A stretch of DNA of 64,000 nucleotides. Source: Henricia sp. BOLD:AAB3569 (taxonomy: Eukaryota > Echinodermata > Asteroidea > Spinulosida > Echinasteridae). Below are positions 9,483 through 21,582 of the stretch, one piece after another (within the stretch, counting starts at the first letter, position 1; every line of letters begins with the position of its first letter). A program made the position numbers and the translations under genes. The stretch covers positions 930,001 to 994,000 of the forward strand of contig JBBELK010000481.1 in NCBI GenBank assembly GCA_037783545.1, written 5' to 3'. The notes beneath the pieces are model-generated. The model was not told the DNA's origin, ran no database searches, and was given only the letters and a program-made list of their open reading frames with translations.

Positions 9483-9769
9483 CGCGAATAAGTAAACGCA
9501 AACACGGTGTAGCTAAATAAACGTGTTGAAATTCTGGCAGCCATCTTGATGACGTCATTTCAGCATGTTCCCTAAATGAAAATTGTGGTTAATTTTGAGT
9601 CCCATACCGATACTTTAAAAAGAGGGGGAAAAAAATATTAAAATTTAGCTTCAAGTACGCCAGTTTCCAGTTGACCCCCAAAAACACCCTCAATCCGCTC
9701 ACCCATATAAGGGAGCACCGCATTAAATCGGGCTACATTAAAAACAATTATAAATGCCAAAAATAACAA
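9483..9769 (+). repeat. Duplicated block B, copy 2
   Basis: Near-identical repeat of 8097-8379. After it comes a G-rich purine stretch (GGTGGGGGGTGGGGGGATTC, about 9893-9915) with no gene. Confidence 0.85.
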
Positions 9770-10549
9770 AATAATAATCATTTAAAATGCTGAGAACTCT
9801 CACGGCGTTTCGAGACAAAAAGCAAAACACTCCTCAAGGTCTCATCTTTTTCATTTCTGTGAAGTGGAGGCGAGGTGTGGAGGCGAGGCGAGGCGGTGGG
9901 GGGTGGGGGGATTCGGGGTGGTGGGAGGATGGGTTGTGCGGGCCCCCATCAAAAATCGTCGCCCCTACTGGACATTTGGCAAACAAAGAACAAGATGGTG
10001 CCGTGGCTTTACCCATGAAACTTTCCTTTTGTTATTTTTTTATTTTATAAAATTTGTTGTGTTTAATATTTATCTGGTGTATAGTACGATGGTGTGATTG
10101 TAATATATGCCAAATTAAAAATTGTAGGGAGGGTGATAAGGGAACCAGACCTATTTAGTGGGGTGCTCTCCCCTACCAAGGTATTTCCATGCAGCACCAC
10201 CATTCGACAGCTAAATGAACATTATCATACACATACCAGTATAAGACGGCTGTTTTCGCCCAATATTATATCGCAATTGGTCCAAGTGCCCGACAGGTAT
10301 TAATGACATGTTTAATTAAACTATTTTCACTCGACTGACCGGCCGTTGCCGTGTTTACGCTTTTAGCGCCATACAAAATAAACTGTTCACCTCTGGCGAG
10401 TTTAATATAAGTCGTTCGGTCTCCTGACAATACATAATCCATCGTAAGTTACCTCTGTTTTATGAGGTGCACGGCACCGTGATCGTAAAACATGCAAAAT
10501 GTGTGCTCTAGGCATAGTTTTAAGCGAAGTACATGTAATCAACACTTTC

Positions 10550-11066
10550 TTAAAGGCAGAACACATGATTGGTAAACAGTTGCAAATGGTTTAATCTCCC
10601 CTCCTGTGTGATTGAAGATATGCGTGATTAAAACCAACCTCAGCTAAAACCAGCTCCGTACGTCGTCTAATTTTAAGAAAACAGTCAAAAAATACTTTAC
10701 GGTCACTTCATCGCAAAACTATTTCGCCCGAACCACTTCGCCCTGAACCACGGCATGTGCACGAAGTATTTTTTGGGCGAAGAGGCATTCGGACGAAGCG
10801 GTGTAAGGACGATTAAGTGGTTTAGATGCAAGGTGGCTTTTGGGGCAAATGATTCAGGGCGAAGTGGTGCAGGGCGAAATGGTTTTGGGGCGAAATGAAT
10901 TTACGTCTCAGAAGACGAAACTTTTTTTTTTTACTCATTTCTAAAAAACTATAGCACTTTAGACAAAACCATTGTAGGGGATGTTTACTACCGTCGTCGT
11001 GTTTATATTGTGTAAGTTATGTGTAAATCTGTGAACATTTCTTATTTTCGAGATTATCAGTGATGT
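10550..11066 (-). mobile_element. Family H repeat, copy 2
   Basis: Inverse copy of 788-1255. It starts TTAAAGGCAGAACACATGAT; the TTCGCCC/GGGCGAAGTGG motif block is at about 10700-10905. Its right end runs into the family F copy at 11062, which probably truncated it. Confidence 0.6.
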
Positions 11067-11339
11067 GTGTCCGGATCATAATACTTTGACCACCCCCCTC
11101 CCCCCTTTCCGTTTTCCAATGGGTGTTGAAATGTTGATACCATATCATGTGTCATAATTATTTTCTCGACACCATTTTGAAACTTCGCGCTCTCAATCCG
11201 TTAATTTTCGAGGATCCAAATTGGAGATTGCAAATTTCGCGTTTTCTTCCCATGGATAATATTTTGGAGAGGTGTTTTACATGATTGTTAGGTTAGAACG
11301 AAATCCATTTTCTGGAAACATCTTGACAAGCTCCTTTAA
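11062..11339. mobile_element. Family F MITE, copy 2
   Basis: Left end degenerate (GTGTGTCCGGATCATAATAC); right end ATCTTGACAAGCTCCTTTAA with TTAA intact. It shares CGCGCTCTCAATCC and CCAAATTGGAGATTGCAAAT with the other copies. Confidence 0.65.
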
Positions 11340-11856
11340 CTATACCACCATCGCCAATACAAAATTTAACATACTCAGTCTGTCTCCCCGTCTTTCGATT
11401 AGGGATGTTAATCGACCATTTCGTTTGGCACAAACGAACACTTCAAAACGTAGACTCATTTTGTTTTACTTATCACATACATCTATTTCCGAAAGTACAC
11501 TTGCAAGCCCACCAAGCACGGAGTTTTTAGCCTCGATGTCTACAGAAACAGAGCTAAAATTTTGCCAATTGTCCCAATAGATTGTACATTAACCAGTCTT
11601 GACAATGCTCCGAGATAGCTAATCGATCTTACTCCATTTCGACGTGAATCCATGTTCAGCGCGACGCGCATCATTAGCATCATCATGCGTTGCAGCGGTA
11701 GCAATTTCCCGCCGAAACCTCTCCAATTCGCCAAGACCTGGGCGCTTCCTAGCAACGCGAATTGGTAAAAGTGATGTCTGGGATTGTGTGTGAGGAAAGA
11801 CATGTCGGTCCACTGCACACTATTTGGTGATCTATCCATCACTGCAAAAGACTACT

Positions 11857-11990
11857 AAAGTGTGACGCAAGTTGTCATGGTAATTGGGTTTAAACTTTCG
11901 CTGGTAAACTAAAACGCCCATTGGTAAAGCGCAGGGAAACAGTTTACTAATTTTAGTGTAGACCTAGTAACCTTAGTAACACACAAATGG
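11857..11990 (-). mobile_element. Family K fragment
   Basis: AGTGTGACGCAAGTTGTCAT to GTGTAGACCTAGTAAC is the reverse complement of the right half of 2427-2780. Confidence 0.5.
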
Positions 11991-12287
11991 TGACGTTTTT
12001 ACTTTATTACTCTCTAATGGACGCGTTTCTTTCGGACGGATCTGAAAGTAGTAGTATGGGAGCTAATTGCACCCCCTAGGTGGTGCAGTGAGCAAAAAAT
12101 GGGTGGTGCACGGCAGCGTGTTTTTTCTTTACACCGCAGCGAGGGGTACACCCCAATATTTTCAACCCGAATAGAGTCTAAGTTTCCAATGACTGATACT
12201 TCTCAAGTAGCAATCTTGGAAATAGTCACAACTTTCACTCTTACTATTAGAGAAAAAGAAGAAACCGAGAGGTTTCGAAAAATCCCA

Positions 12288-12356
12288 AACATGACTGAGA
12301 TTCGAACCAGAGACATTATGATTACAAGTCGAGCTCTCTTCTAACCAGACCACGAA
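12288..12356 (-). mobile_element. tRNA-Thr-like SINE head or tRNA pseudogene
   Basis: The - strand reads GTGGTCTGGTTAGA (A-box/D-arm) then GCTCGACTTGTAATC, like the anticodon arm of tRNA-Thr(TGT), then GGTTCGAATCTC (B-box). The 3' acceptor does not pair with the 5' end, so it is a pseudogene or SINE promoter rather than a working tRNA. Confidence 0.6.
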
Positions 12357-12409
12357 GCTGGTTGCAAACCGATCGCATTCAAAACCCTTAATTCCTTTAA
12401 AGTAACCAA

Positions 12410-12437
12410 CCCTAAACCCTAACCCTGAACCCTAACC
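12410..12437 (+). repeat. Interstitial telomere-like repeat
   Basis: Four to five degenerate units of CCCTAA (complement TTAGGG), e.g. CCTAAACCCTAACCCTGAAC. The tract is short and imperfect. Confidence 0.6.
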
Positions 12438-12569
12438 TATTATATAGTCTCCTCTCAAGACGCTAAAAGGTACAAAACCCCTTATTTTCCCCTCGCAGTG
12501 GTGTAAACAAAATTACGCTGCCCGGCAGTGCCACGAGCAAAAACGGTGGTGTGCAGTGGCGCCATTATT

Positions 12570-13468
12570 CCACATTTATTTCGTGAGAGATGGTTTGTTT
12601 TCTCCTATCCCCAACTACCACCCTAACACACCCTGTCCCCATCCCACACCCATCCTTTTATTAAAACAATCTCGAAAATTGGTTCGAGCCGTCGTCGGAT
12701 AGGGCCTACTGCAACGACGGCGAGAGAATCCAGCAAATATTGACAACTTACTCACGTTAGTGTAAAACTGACATAAGCCATATCAACATGTTGGTCGATG
12801 GCTGAAGCTTTGAGCAGTACTGTCGCACAACAGCAACCATAACCAATGCAAATGCATATCTGGGATTCTTCTCTAGAGGTGGATCAGCGTTAGATCCAAA
12901 ATGGCGACGTAAACAATGCGAATATTGGCGCGAGAAAATCGTGGCGTTTTAATTCTCAATTACGTGACAACGGAGTTGAATATACTCGATCCCAAAATCA
13001 CGGCAGAAAGTATATATATTCTTTTTGGTATACATTTATATATACATTTATTTGGTGAGAGATGGTTTGTTTCCTCCTATCCCCAACTACCACCCTAACA
13101 CACCCTGTCCCAATCCCACACCCATCCTTTTATTAAAACAATCTCGAAAATTTGTTCGAGCCGTCGTCGGATAGGGCCTACTGCAACGACGGCGAGAGAA
13201 TCCAGCAAATATTGACAACTTACTCACGTTAGTGTAAAACTGACATAAGCCATATCAACATGTTGGTCGATGGCTAAAGCTTTGGGCAGTGCTGTCGCAC
13301 AACAGCAACCATAACCAATGCAAATGCATATCTCGGATTCTTCTCTACAGGTGGATCAGCGCTAGACGTAAACAATGCGAATATTGGCGCGAGTAAATCG
13401 TGGCGTAAATCAACGGAGTTGGATATACTCGATCCCAAAATCATGGCAGAAAGTATATATATTCTCAG
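12570..13468 (+). repeat. 472-bp tandem duplication
   Basis: GAGAGATGGTTTGTT recurs 472 bp apart, at about 12585 and 13057, and the following about 400 bp are nearly identical (CCCCAACTACCACCCTAACA, CGAGCCGTCGTCGGATAGGG, ATGTTGGTCGATGGCT). Copy 2 has small deletions (e.g. ATCCAAAATGGCG is missing). No coding frame is shared by both copies. Confidence 0.9.
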
Positions 13469-14917
13469 TCTTTTGAGTATTTGACCACCGTACATAAAAC
13501 ATGGCATGACAAGCAAATACGATTTTGAGTCAGTTATTAACGAACTAAAACTTTACATGCGTTTTAACTTGGCAATCTGCTCAGGCATGTTAAACTTATT
13601 GGATTTTTTCATATACATTGAACACGGATTTTGGTGAATTTATATATTGGAATTGACACTTCCGTCGCAAATGTTGCATTTCTGAGATAAATAAATGATA
13701 AAATTACTGCATAAAGTAACGCACAAAATGACGTGGCGAGCGGTCTGTGCGTAAGCGCGACAACAGAGGGCGCTGCGCGCGCGCGTGAATAATTATCTTG
13801 TGCACTAACTGAAGATTTTTGATTTTTCTACAGAAAAGCAACATTTGCGACAAAAGTGCAAGTGGGAAGAATATCTTAAAATTGAATTATGTGTTGATTC
13901 CAGGAGGTAATTTCCTTAAAATACCAAGCAATTAAGCAAGATATAGGTTAATTAAGCTTAGCAAATTAAAATGACTAAAATTAGCATGCAATTATATAAA
14001 ATTATTAGGTGGTCAATATTATATCCAATCGAATATAATTACCTTACTTTTTATGATGAAAAGAAAACAGGATAGGCCCGCCCCGGTTAGTGCCCGCTAA
14101 CTGCAGTGCAGCCCACGGGCCAACGTCTCCTGCGGCACATCGGGAAGATGTTAGAATGACAACCACTAGGTAGGTTCGACCAGGTAGGAGGGAACACCGC
14201 CACGACAGCACAAGGTAGGGAGTCAGCACAGGTCGTCCGTCCGGTCCCGACACCATACCGGTAGCGATGACAAAGGTAGAATTTTGATGGAGACGTTGGT
14301 CCAAAGCTGCACCGCGATTACATTGTACGTTCGGCTGCATCGAACACTCGGGCACTAACACTGAGGAACGCAGTTTCCGGCTTCACCCACACGTGCCCAT
14401 TGAAGCATAACAATACATAGAAATATTTATGGCATGTTACCCATAAGCAAAGTGGTCTTGGCAAGGTGGTACCATTGTCTAATCTCGCTTTGTAACATTT
14501 ACAATACACACTGAGGCTGTTTGTTTATTTACAATGGTAGCTACAATTTGGTTCAGAAATTTGACAAAATTAGGTAAATACATTTACCTAATTTATTTCA
14601 CTCATGTCACTTGAGATCCTCGTTCAAAAATGTTTGGTTTGAAAAAGATAAATGCTGAAACTTTAATAAGTTACGTAATTTTTTAAAAGGATAATTGGTT
14701 AAAATTACTTTTTCGTATCTCAATTAAATTTTGTTTTAATTAACCGCATTTTATTGATCAGAAACGGCAAATATAAATTGTGTTCGCTGGTACGTTTTTA
14801 GTGTCCCAGTTACGTCGGTCACTGTAAATTGTTAGTTTGAATTAATGCACTTGGTGTACAATTCACATACATCTGGCAAATTTTAATAAAACAATTAAAT
14901 GTCACACTTTTGGACCC
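13469..14917. other. Unassigned, with one weak open frame
   Basis: Mostly AT-rich. A CTCF-like string (CAACAGAGGGCGCTG) lies at about 13763-13777. A GC-rich frame on the - strand (14361-14044) includes LVLSWRCSLLPGRTYLVVVI, faintly like a REJ or PKD-type extracellular module, but it lacks convincing splice sites and I do not call it a gene. Confidence 0.3.
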
Positions 14918-15175
14918 TTAAAGGAGCTTGTCTAAATTTTTCAAAAAGATAATGGATTTCGTTTTAACCTAACAAACATATAAAATACTGTCCTCCCCAA
15001 AATACTATCCATAGGAAGAAAAACAGAAAATTCGCAATCTCCAATTTGGATTTGGAAAGGAAAGGTTTGGTGTAATCACTGCACTGTTTTATGTAACCAG
15101 ATAAATTCGTTTACACAACAACGGTGGTTTTTTATTTTATGATATCATTGAAATTATACTGACACACTCCTTTAA
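14918..15175. mobile_element. Family F MITE, copy 3
   Basis: TTAAAGGAGCTTGTCTAAAT at the left and ACACACTCCTTTAA at the right; TTAA on both sides. It carries CAATCTCCAATTTGGAT, so it is inverted relative to 6725-7067. Confidence 0.75.
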
Positions 15176-15802
15176 TTTCAGGAATTACCCACAAAGGACG
15201 ACGATATTTGTATGACACCGAAGGTGCCCTGAAACTGCTATAGTAAAACACTGTAGCTTCCCGCAAAAATAAACAAGCAATTCTGATTTATCATCGAACA
15301 CTGCAAGCCTTCCGAATTTAATATATCGTGCAAGATTTTCTACTCCATCACTTCCGTCCACCCTTAGGGCGATGGGCAATATTATGGTGTAACAGTATAT
15401 TGAATGGTTTCCCACTTTTTTCTTGTCCGATCGCTGCGGTGTATTTTAATAACGCCGTCAATATAAGACGGCCCGCCCCAGGTGGTCGTCGCACTTACTC
15501 GCGAGTTTCCGATTAATGGCGATAAACAATCTGGGCTCGTCTCCCGTGAGAAATTTGGAGCGAGATTTGGCGGGAACGCGAAGAAGAGATTTATTATGAC
15601 CGCTTCTATTATACACCCGTGTGGTAATTTTACCCAGCAGTCATTTGATTTTGGAAATGGACCCGTAAAGGTAAACCGCACAAGTTTGGAAATCTGTTAA
15701 ACTCATAGGTGCGATTAAAGATAGGATAAAATCAACGTGGGCATAATTCTAATTGATTATGCAAGTTGTAAGAACTTTGGCTAAAATTATGTAACTTTAT
15801 TA

Positions 15803-16312
15803 TTAGCCTTTTACGTTAATTAACGTGTTTCATACCAATAGCATTTATTGTACTGACTTTCACTACAAATGACCAGACTAATTGTTATGTAATGTGACCG
15901 GGTGCACAGCAGGTGTGAAGCATAGAATAAATACCGTGTTCACTGTAGGAGACAATGGCATAAAGCAAACAAACTGTTGGTTGCTAGACAATTAGCCTTT
16001 TAGAAGTATGGCGGAACAAAAGGAGAGGGCGCAATTTTATTTGGGTATTAATTTTTTTTATCAATTGTATTTCTTTCCAAAAACTTGATTTACATTATAA
16101 TACATAGACAGAATTATAAATAAAAGTAATAAGTGTAAAGTGAAAAACTGAGTTATTTTGCATTTTAGTCGATTTTATACCCACTGCAAAGTGCGCCCTA
16201 CGTACACCACGTAGCAACAACGGCATATGTGGACTTTCTAAACTGCAACTCCATTTGAAAAATAAGTATTCGGGACGCCAACCATAGTGCAAAAGTAACA
16301 TGAAAAGGCTAA
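15803..16312. mobile_element. Family B element, copy 1, with an insertion
   Basis: Ends TTAGCCTTTTACGT and ATGAAAAGGCTAA. Shared core: GGAGACAATGGCATAAAGCA, TGTTGGTTGCTAGACAAT, CCACGTAGCAACAACGGCAT, TTTCTAAACTGCA. About 200 bp near 15993-16195 are absent from the related 57698-57996 copy. Other copies: 24093-25101, 32956-33442, 59167-59494. Confidence 0.7.
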
Positions 16313-17498
16313 TCAGGAGTGTCGGTGTCAGTGGTGTGTACTTCAGTGCTGTCAGGCAACGTTCTGGCAGTAGCGAACAAAAAGCAACATACATTAAAAC
16401 ATTGAGATCAGCAACACAAAATGTGGAAGGCAGAAATCAAAAATAAAAAACAAAACATGACGAAAAACCAAGTTGTGACCTTAAATTTTGCGCACCATTG
16501 CGGCTGAAGGTGTAAACATGTACGCCACGCCCTACTAATTGCCACTCCCCTGATGACGTCATGATGTAGAATCATAACTTGACAGGACGCATGTGAAAAT
16601 CTTGCTATTCGTGTGCGCTGCACGCAGTTCGCCAGTTCTACACCCTCCACAGCGTGCACTTTCAGATACACCTTGGTTCAATGTCCGCCATCTCGCGGAG
16701 TAACTAACTCCCCTTGCAGTACGGCCAAGATCCTCCCACCGGCGCGTAAACTAGTTCCCGTCAGATTATCATCAGCAAAGGGCTTATAAGGACAGTGGGA
16801 TATCAGAACAGCATTAACGCTCCGGAACGATTTGCAGACAAGAAGTGGGGGAATCCCGCCTGAAATCCCCCACGGCTGCCAGCATTTGCACGCTAATGCA
16901 CTTGTCGACCAAGCGGATTACTGCAATTTAAGATGGCATCATTGATAAAAAGGAGACGCATAAGACCCGCGGGGTGTTATTCTAGTCTTCGCCGTATTTC
17001 CCCCTTCATGTATCGTCTTTCTCTGTACGTAGGAGTGCAAGAAGGAACGCACAAAACTGTTTCCACAGACTGTCACCAGTGATTTCAACTTGCCAGCCTG
17101 TATTGGCAAACTTTTTAGACAGGCGTATTCATATTTGTTATTGGGATTTACGCCAATATGACAAGCTTCATTTCAAGATTTTGAACATTAAGGAATCGCA
17201 AAATTCAATAAACGCCATATCCAAAGAATAAAAATGTATAATGGTGTCAGTACATTCTCGATCGGTGGTCCCATTTATTCGGCAAATTAATTATTGCCCA
17301 ACTGTGTTATATCGCACAAAAATTGTTTTACTCGCCGTTCAATGTAGTGCTTAGTTGTATTATAAAATGGTAGTTTTCTCGAAATGCCAAAATGGATATC
17401 AATGTACAGAGTTTTGCGAGGACGCTCTTCAAATTATTTTTCACCTTATATCCTGATTGATTAAAATGTTGGAACATTGCAAGTCCTGTATCCGGTCT
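16313..17498. other. No gene recognised
   Basis: Mixed-composition sequence with short open frames on both strands but no recognisable protein motif, splice-flanked exon or RNA gene. A CGTCATGATG run near 16557 is unremarkable. Confidence 0.4.
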
Positions 17499-18520
17499 TT
17501 AAAGGAGCGTACCAGATCATTTTTACCCATAATTCCCCGCAGCTTACCTCATGGGTCATGATATTTTTATATCATAACATCCGTCATGTTTTTCTCATTA
17601 CGAGTCTGAAACTCCCACGCTTCTAGGCCGCATATTTCCGAAGATATCGTCGAAAAACCACGTATTTTTGTAAACTAATTTATCGGCAGAGGACAGCAGG
17701 GTTGTTGAACAGTTATGAACACACAGCCACATCTGCGTCTGCATAAAAATTGGGGAAGGTTTCGACTTTGAACAATTTTGGCGCAAAGCAGCCCGGTACC
17801 CTGGCTTTATTTACCCAAATCGCTACACAGCGGTCATGATGCACCCGACTAATTGTGTTGTTGGTGGCGCTGTTCCGTTAGACTGGCGATTTAGACTGGT
17901 TTCCGCTCCACATATTCCACATACTACGAATGGTTCTCATATAATCGTTGTATGTGGAATGTGTGGAGCAGAAACCAGTCTACTTGCGATTGGTAACGGG
18001 TTCCCAGCTAGTTTAGCGCGGTGTAACACAGCGAATGAATGGGCATCAGTCATGTCTTCCACGGATCGCACGAGTTCGTTTCAATGTCACTTTAAAATAA
18101 ATGGGTCATTAGAGGCACAGGCTCGTCAGCAATGCGCGCGCGCCAAATTTGTACAACAAAATACGCAGCTCCAGAGCCTGTGCCTTTAAAAGTATTTTTC
18201 TAGTCGAAATACTGATCTTGTGTATTCAGTTATTTTACAGGGAGGTTCCAATGTGAGTAGAAATTAGGGTACAGCTATTAGCACTATAAAATATAGTCGG
18301 AAAAGCCAACTTTAGTCATGTCAGTCCGATTTCAAATTCTGCTATGGAGCAGTTTCGATCCGGGAGTGCTATCAGTCGTTAAGTTACTCTCATATTTTCA
18401 ATTTAATATCTTATTTTTTTTTTTTTTTTCTTGTTATGAATATTATTTTTTTGAGGTATTTTATACGATTGTTAAATGATCCAGATAAAATTTCCAGAAA
18501 ATCTGGACACGCTCCTTTAA
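17499..18520. mobile_element. Family F element, long form
   Basis: TTAA-AGGAGCGTACCAGATC at the left and TCTGGACACGCTCC-TTTAA at the right give TTAA at both edges, 1022 bp in all. Inside is a strong fold-back (about 17883-17990): GGTTTCCGCTCCACATATTC pairs with its complement ending TGTGTGGAGCAGAAACC. The same inner hairpin is found at about 26715-26802, so long and short forms share ends but differ inside. The 117-codon frame across the hairpin is not a gene. Confidence 0.75.
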
Positions 18521-21500
18521 GAGCAAAAGATTTTGGCAATTGGAGAATATCCAGTTATTTATCCGAGTTATCAAGGCACAATTCCCAAGACCTGGGATGA
18601 ATCTCAGTATTTTGACGTACAAACAGGTGCAAGAACGTATATATTCTCGTCAGTTATTATTTACGGACAGTGTCCGTTGCTGAAGATACGCCCAAAATTA
18701 TTGAAGAGGTTGGCGTGCAAGGATTATATATACAACCACGTACATATATACAAACAATAAAATTCCTTTATTTGTTCTGGGTATACACTCTAAAGTTTAT
18801 GTATTAATTTTATTAATAACGAGGGCCGTTTTCGCTCGTTGTTGAGCGTTAAAGGTAGAGTACATCATTTGCAGTGATCCCGATTTCTTGTTCACGAGTT
18901 GACAAGAAAAAACTCACTAAAAGTGTTAATAAAAATGGTACAAAATTGTATTACATTCCAAAAATGGTATGTTGTGTGAGAAATTTAATTACCGTGGGAA
19001 AGTGGTTTTCTAAAAAAGTTTTTTGCAAAAGACCTTTTTACCATTCAACTCAACACAAAACCATGCATGGATTTCTCACTTATGTGGCTGAAATTTGGGG
19101 TAGGTCCTGTCGTTTTCAGAATTATTTCAAGTCTGAGATCGCGTATACTTCTGATCACCAATTATGGGAAGTACCCTATGCATAACTGGTACATTATACA
19201 CGAAGTCAGGCTTGAAATAAGTCTAAAAACGACAGACATACCCACCGCAGTGGATGTCGGAAAATGTTCTTACCGGTTCCCCTAATAAATTACATATAAA
19301 ACATGACAGCACGCTATGCACTGTGATCTCCTTTTAAAGTAAAATAGGTTTTTCCATAATAGCTTGATGGTTTAGCTTTTTAGTATTGATAAATGCGGGC
19401 CTTAAATACACCTTTAAAACCACATCGGTTTCCCATTTCAATATCACCAAAAGGTGCACAAACACACAATCTATACGAGAATGAGGTCGTCCATTAAGTG
19501 CCAAACGGAGCGGAGTTTAGTTCCTGGGGGACAAACCATCCAATATCACGAGCTACGTTTCATCACCTCGGCGTGTTCATGACGAGAAGATAAGCCTGCT
19601 TCGGTGACATCTTCAAATTAATTCTGCCCCGATCGCCCCACATTTTTTATCTGTTTTCACTCAGCGGGCGAACCTGTTTTCTGACCCTGGGGTGTAGGCG
19701 GCCGGGGCCTGGGGCCGCTAGCTACAGTCTCGGGGGGTCCCCGTGTCCAACCGACTCCGCGAACCATGCATGCATCATTTGCCGCGCCGACAAAGTGGCA
19801 ACGCGGAAATGTTTGGTCTGCCATCATTTGCACAGCCACGCGGTGTAAATTTGTGATTAATTGTGTCGCACGGCACGTCGAACCGCATCCGTTTCTCACA
19901 GTTTTATTCTTAATTGAACTGACAAAGTGCGACCGCAGGTCTTCAGTTGTTGCAGCGTGTAATTGCGATGCAACATTATGTTTCGAAAAGTGCAGAACAA
20001 CATATACAACGCAGAGCTTCAAATTACAGAGCTAAATTAGACAAACGTAGAGCCTTCGATGTTACAAAATTCAAGTGTTTTGGCCGTTTCAAAAATAACA
20101 ATCAAAATGCTCTAAAATGAGCTAAAATGCTCTAAAAGGTCGAATATTCTAAAAGTTGCGTGCTGAACCGTGGTTTATGTGCGTCACTAAAGTTGCGGGG
20201 CAATCGTTGTTTTGATTCTATAATATTATACATTGTGCCTTAGTGCCGGCGTTACGAAGCGATTAGCACAAGTTTGGCTCTTTTAGTTATGGCAGCGTAA
20301 TCTAAATAACGTACCATGAATGATCTTTCATATCCTTCCACAAACAGACACTTTACGACAACACAGGACGCCCACGGAGGACGCACACGCAAGACCCACA
20401 CGCAGCACGCACACACAAACATAATTGTATTCACACATATGCACGCACACACGAAACCGCACACACGCAGCACGTACACGCAATACGCACACGCACACAA
20501 GACGCACAGGCAGCAAACGCACACGTAGCACACAAGACGAACACGCAGCAAGCAAACGCAGTACGCGCGCTGCAGGACGAACATGCTAAACATGCGCGCA
20601 GGGCGCGGAGAAAGGACGTCCACGCAAGATACGCGTTGGTTTTGTGTCGCCATTCATTGTTGGCCAATTTCCGGGAAATCAAGCTTTGTTAACACTGAAA
20701 AAACATCCACCCAAGATCCACTTTTTCTCCTGCGCCTTCCCGACTCAAGAAAAACATTTTCATAACAAGCCGACGACGGTCTGAAAAAAAAAGGAAAAAA
20801 GGCCTTAACTACACGCAAGTATGTCAAGTAGGTCCGTAACAATCACGTCGTGTTCGTTCAAGTCGTTTCAGCGGTCTGAAATTACCGAGTGCTGCCCGCG
20901 GTAAGCACAAGTGACTCTTCAGAAAGACGCGGTAAAGTGAAGTGACATTTTAGCGTGGGAAGCGTGTAAACCGCTGTGGTTAAAGATCTCCAAGGGGAGT
21001 AGTGCGCGAGGCCCCTTTTTTGTGAAACGTGTGTTTGACACAGGAGAGAAGGACTCTCGTCCGAGTGCGGTTGGAGTCAACATGTTTACACATCCCCTCC
21101 GAGTCTTGAAGAAAGACAACTTGAATGACTGCCTTATTCTACTTAACGAGAAGGGTTAAAGAGTCGTTCCGTCAGAGTGTAAGAACACACACTCTTTGCA
21201 GCTCGCACTACCTCGAAAACCGCGCCTTTAATCCCTCGTTTTCCCCCCTCGTATAGCGTGGAACAAATTATAAATCTTTAGTAGCGCATCTAAGCTCATT
21301 AAAATACATATATATCAAGGAATACGTCGCGTAACGCCAGTCCCCACCTCCCCCCTCCCCCATTGTATTCCTGTAGTTTTTAATGAGCCTAAATATTATT
21401 CAACAGTATAAACTTTGCCGTTTCGACATTTTCTGTATTTTGTTTACAAGTACTAGGTCTCATACACACGCGTCGCGTCGCGTTCATCCAAAGCGGCGCT

Positions 21501-21582
21501 GCGCATTGCGCTTTGTTGCACGCGCGTTGGTCGTCCACGCGATTTGTTGTCACATGCACACTAGCCATGTTCAGACGGGCAC
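18521..21582. other. No gene recognised; cryptic simple repeats
   Basis: 18900-19290 has small open frames without motifs. 19660-20040 is GC-richer and open on both strands but unrecognised. TAAAATGCTC repeats at 20106-20142. A degenerate CACACGCA-type tract spans 20370-20590 and explains the cysteine- or threonine-rich open frames there. Confidence 0.4.

Larger units (their letters stand above)
12103..12531. mobile_element. Fold-back element containing a SINE head and telomere-like repeats
   Basis: Inverted arms: GCACGGCAGCGTG...TTTACACCGCAGCGAGGGG (12108-12146) against CCCCTCGCAGTGGTGTAAA...TTACGCTGCC (12489-12521). The interior holds a tRNA-like segment on the - strand (12288-12356) and a CCCTAA tract (12410-12437). 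Confidence 0.55.

Noticed and set aside
12288-12356. Functional tRNA-Thr gene
   Set aside because: The anticodon arm and both promoter boxes look right, but the acceptor stem does not pair and the T-arm is flawed.
17836-18189. 117-codon + strand frame
   Set aside because: It crosses the inner hairpin of a family F transposon; the two halves encode mirror-image peptides.
20252-20682. Cysteine-rich open frames on the - strand
   Set aside because: Low-complexity CACACGCA-type DNA read in several frames, not a structured Cys-rich protein.
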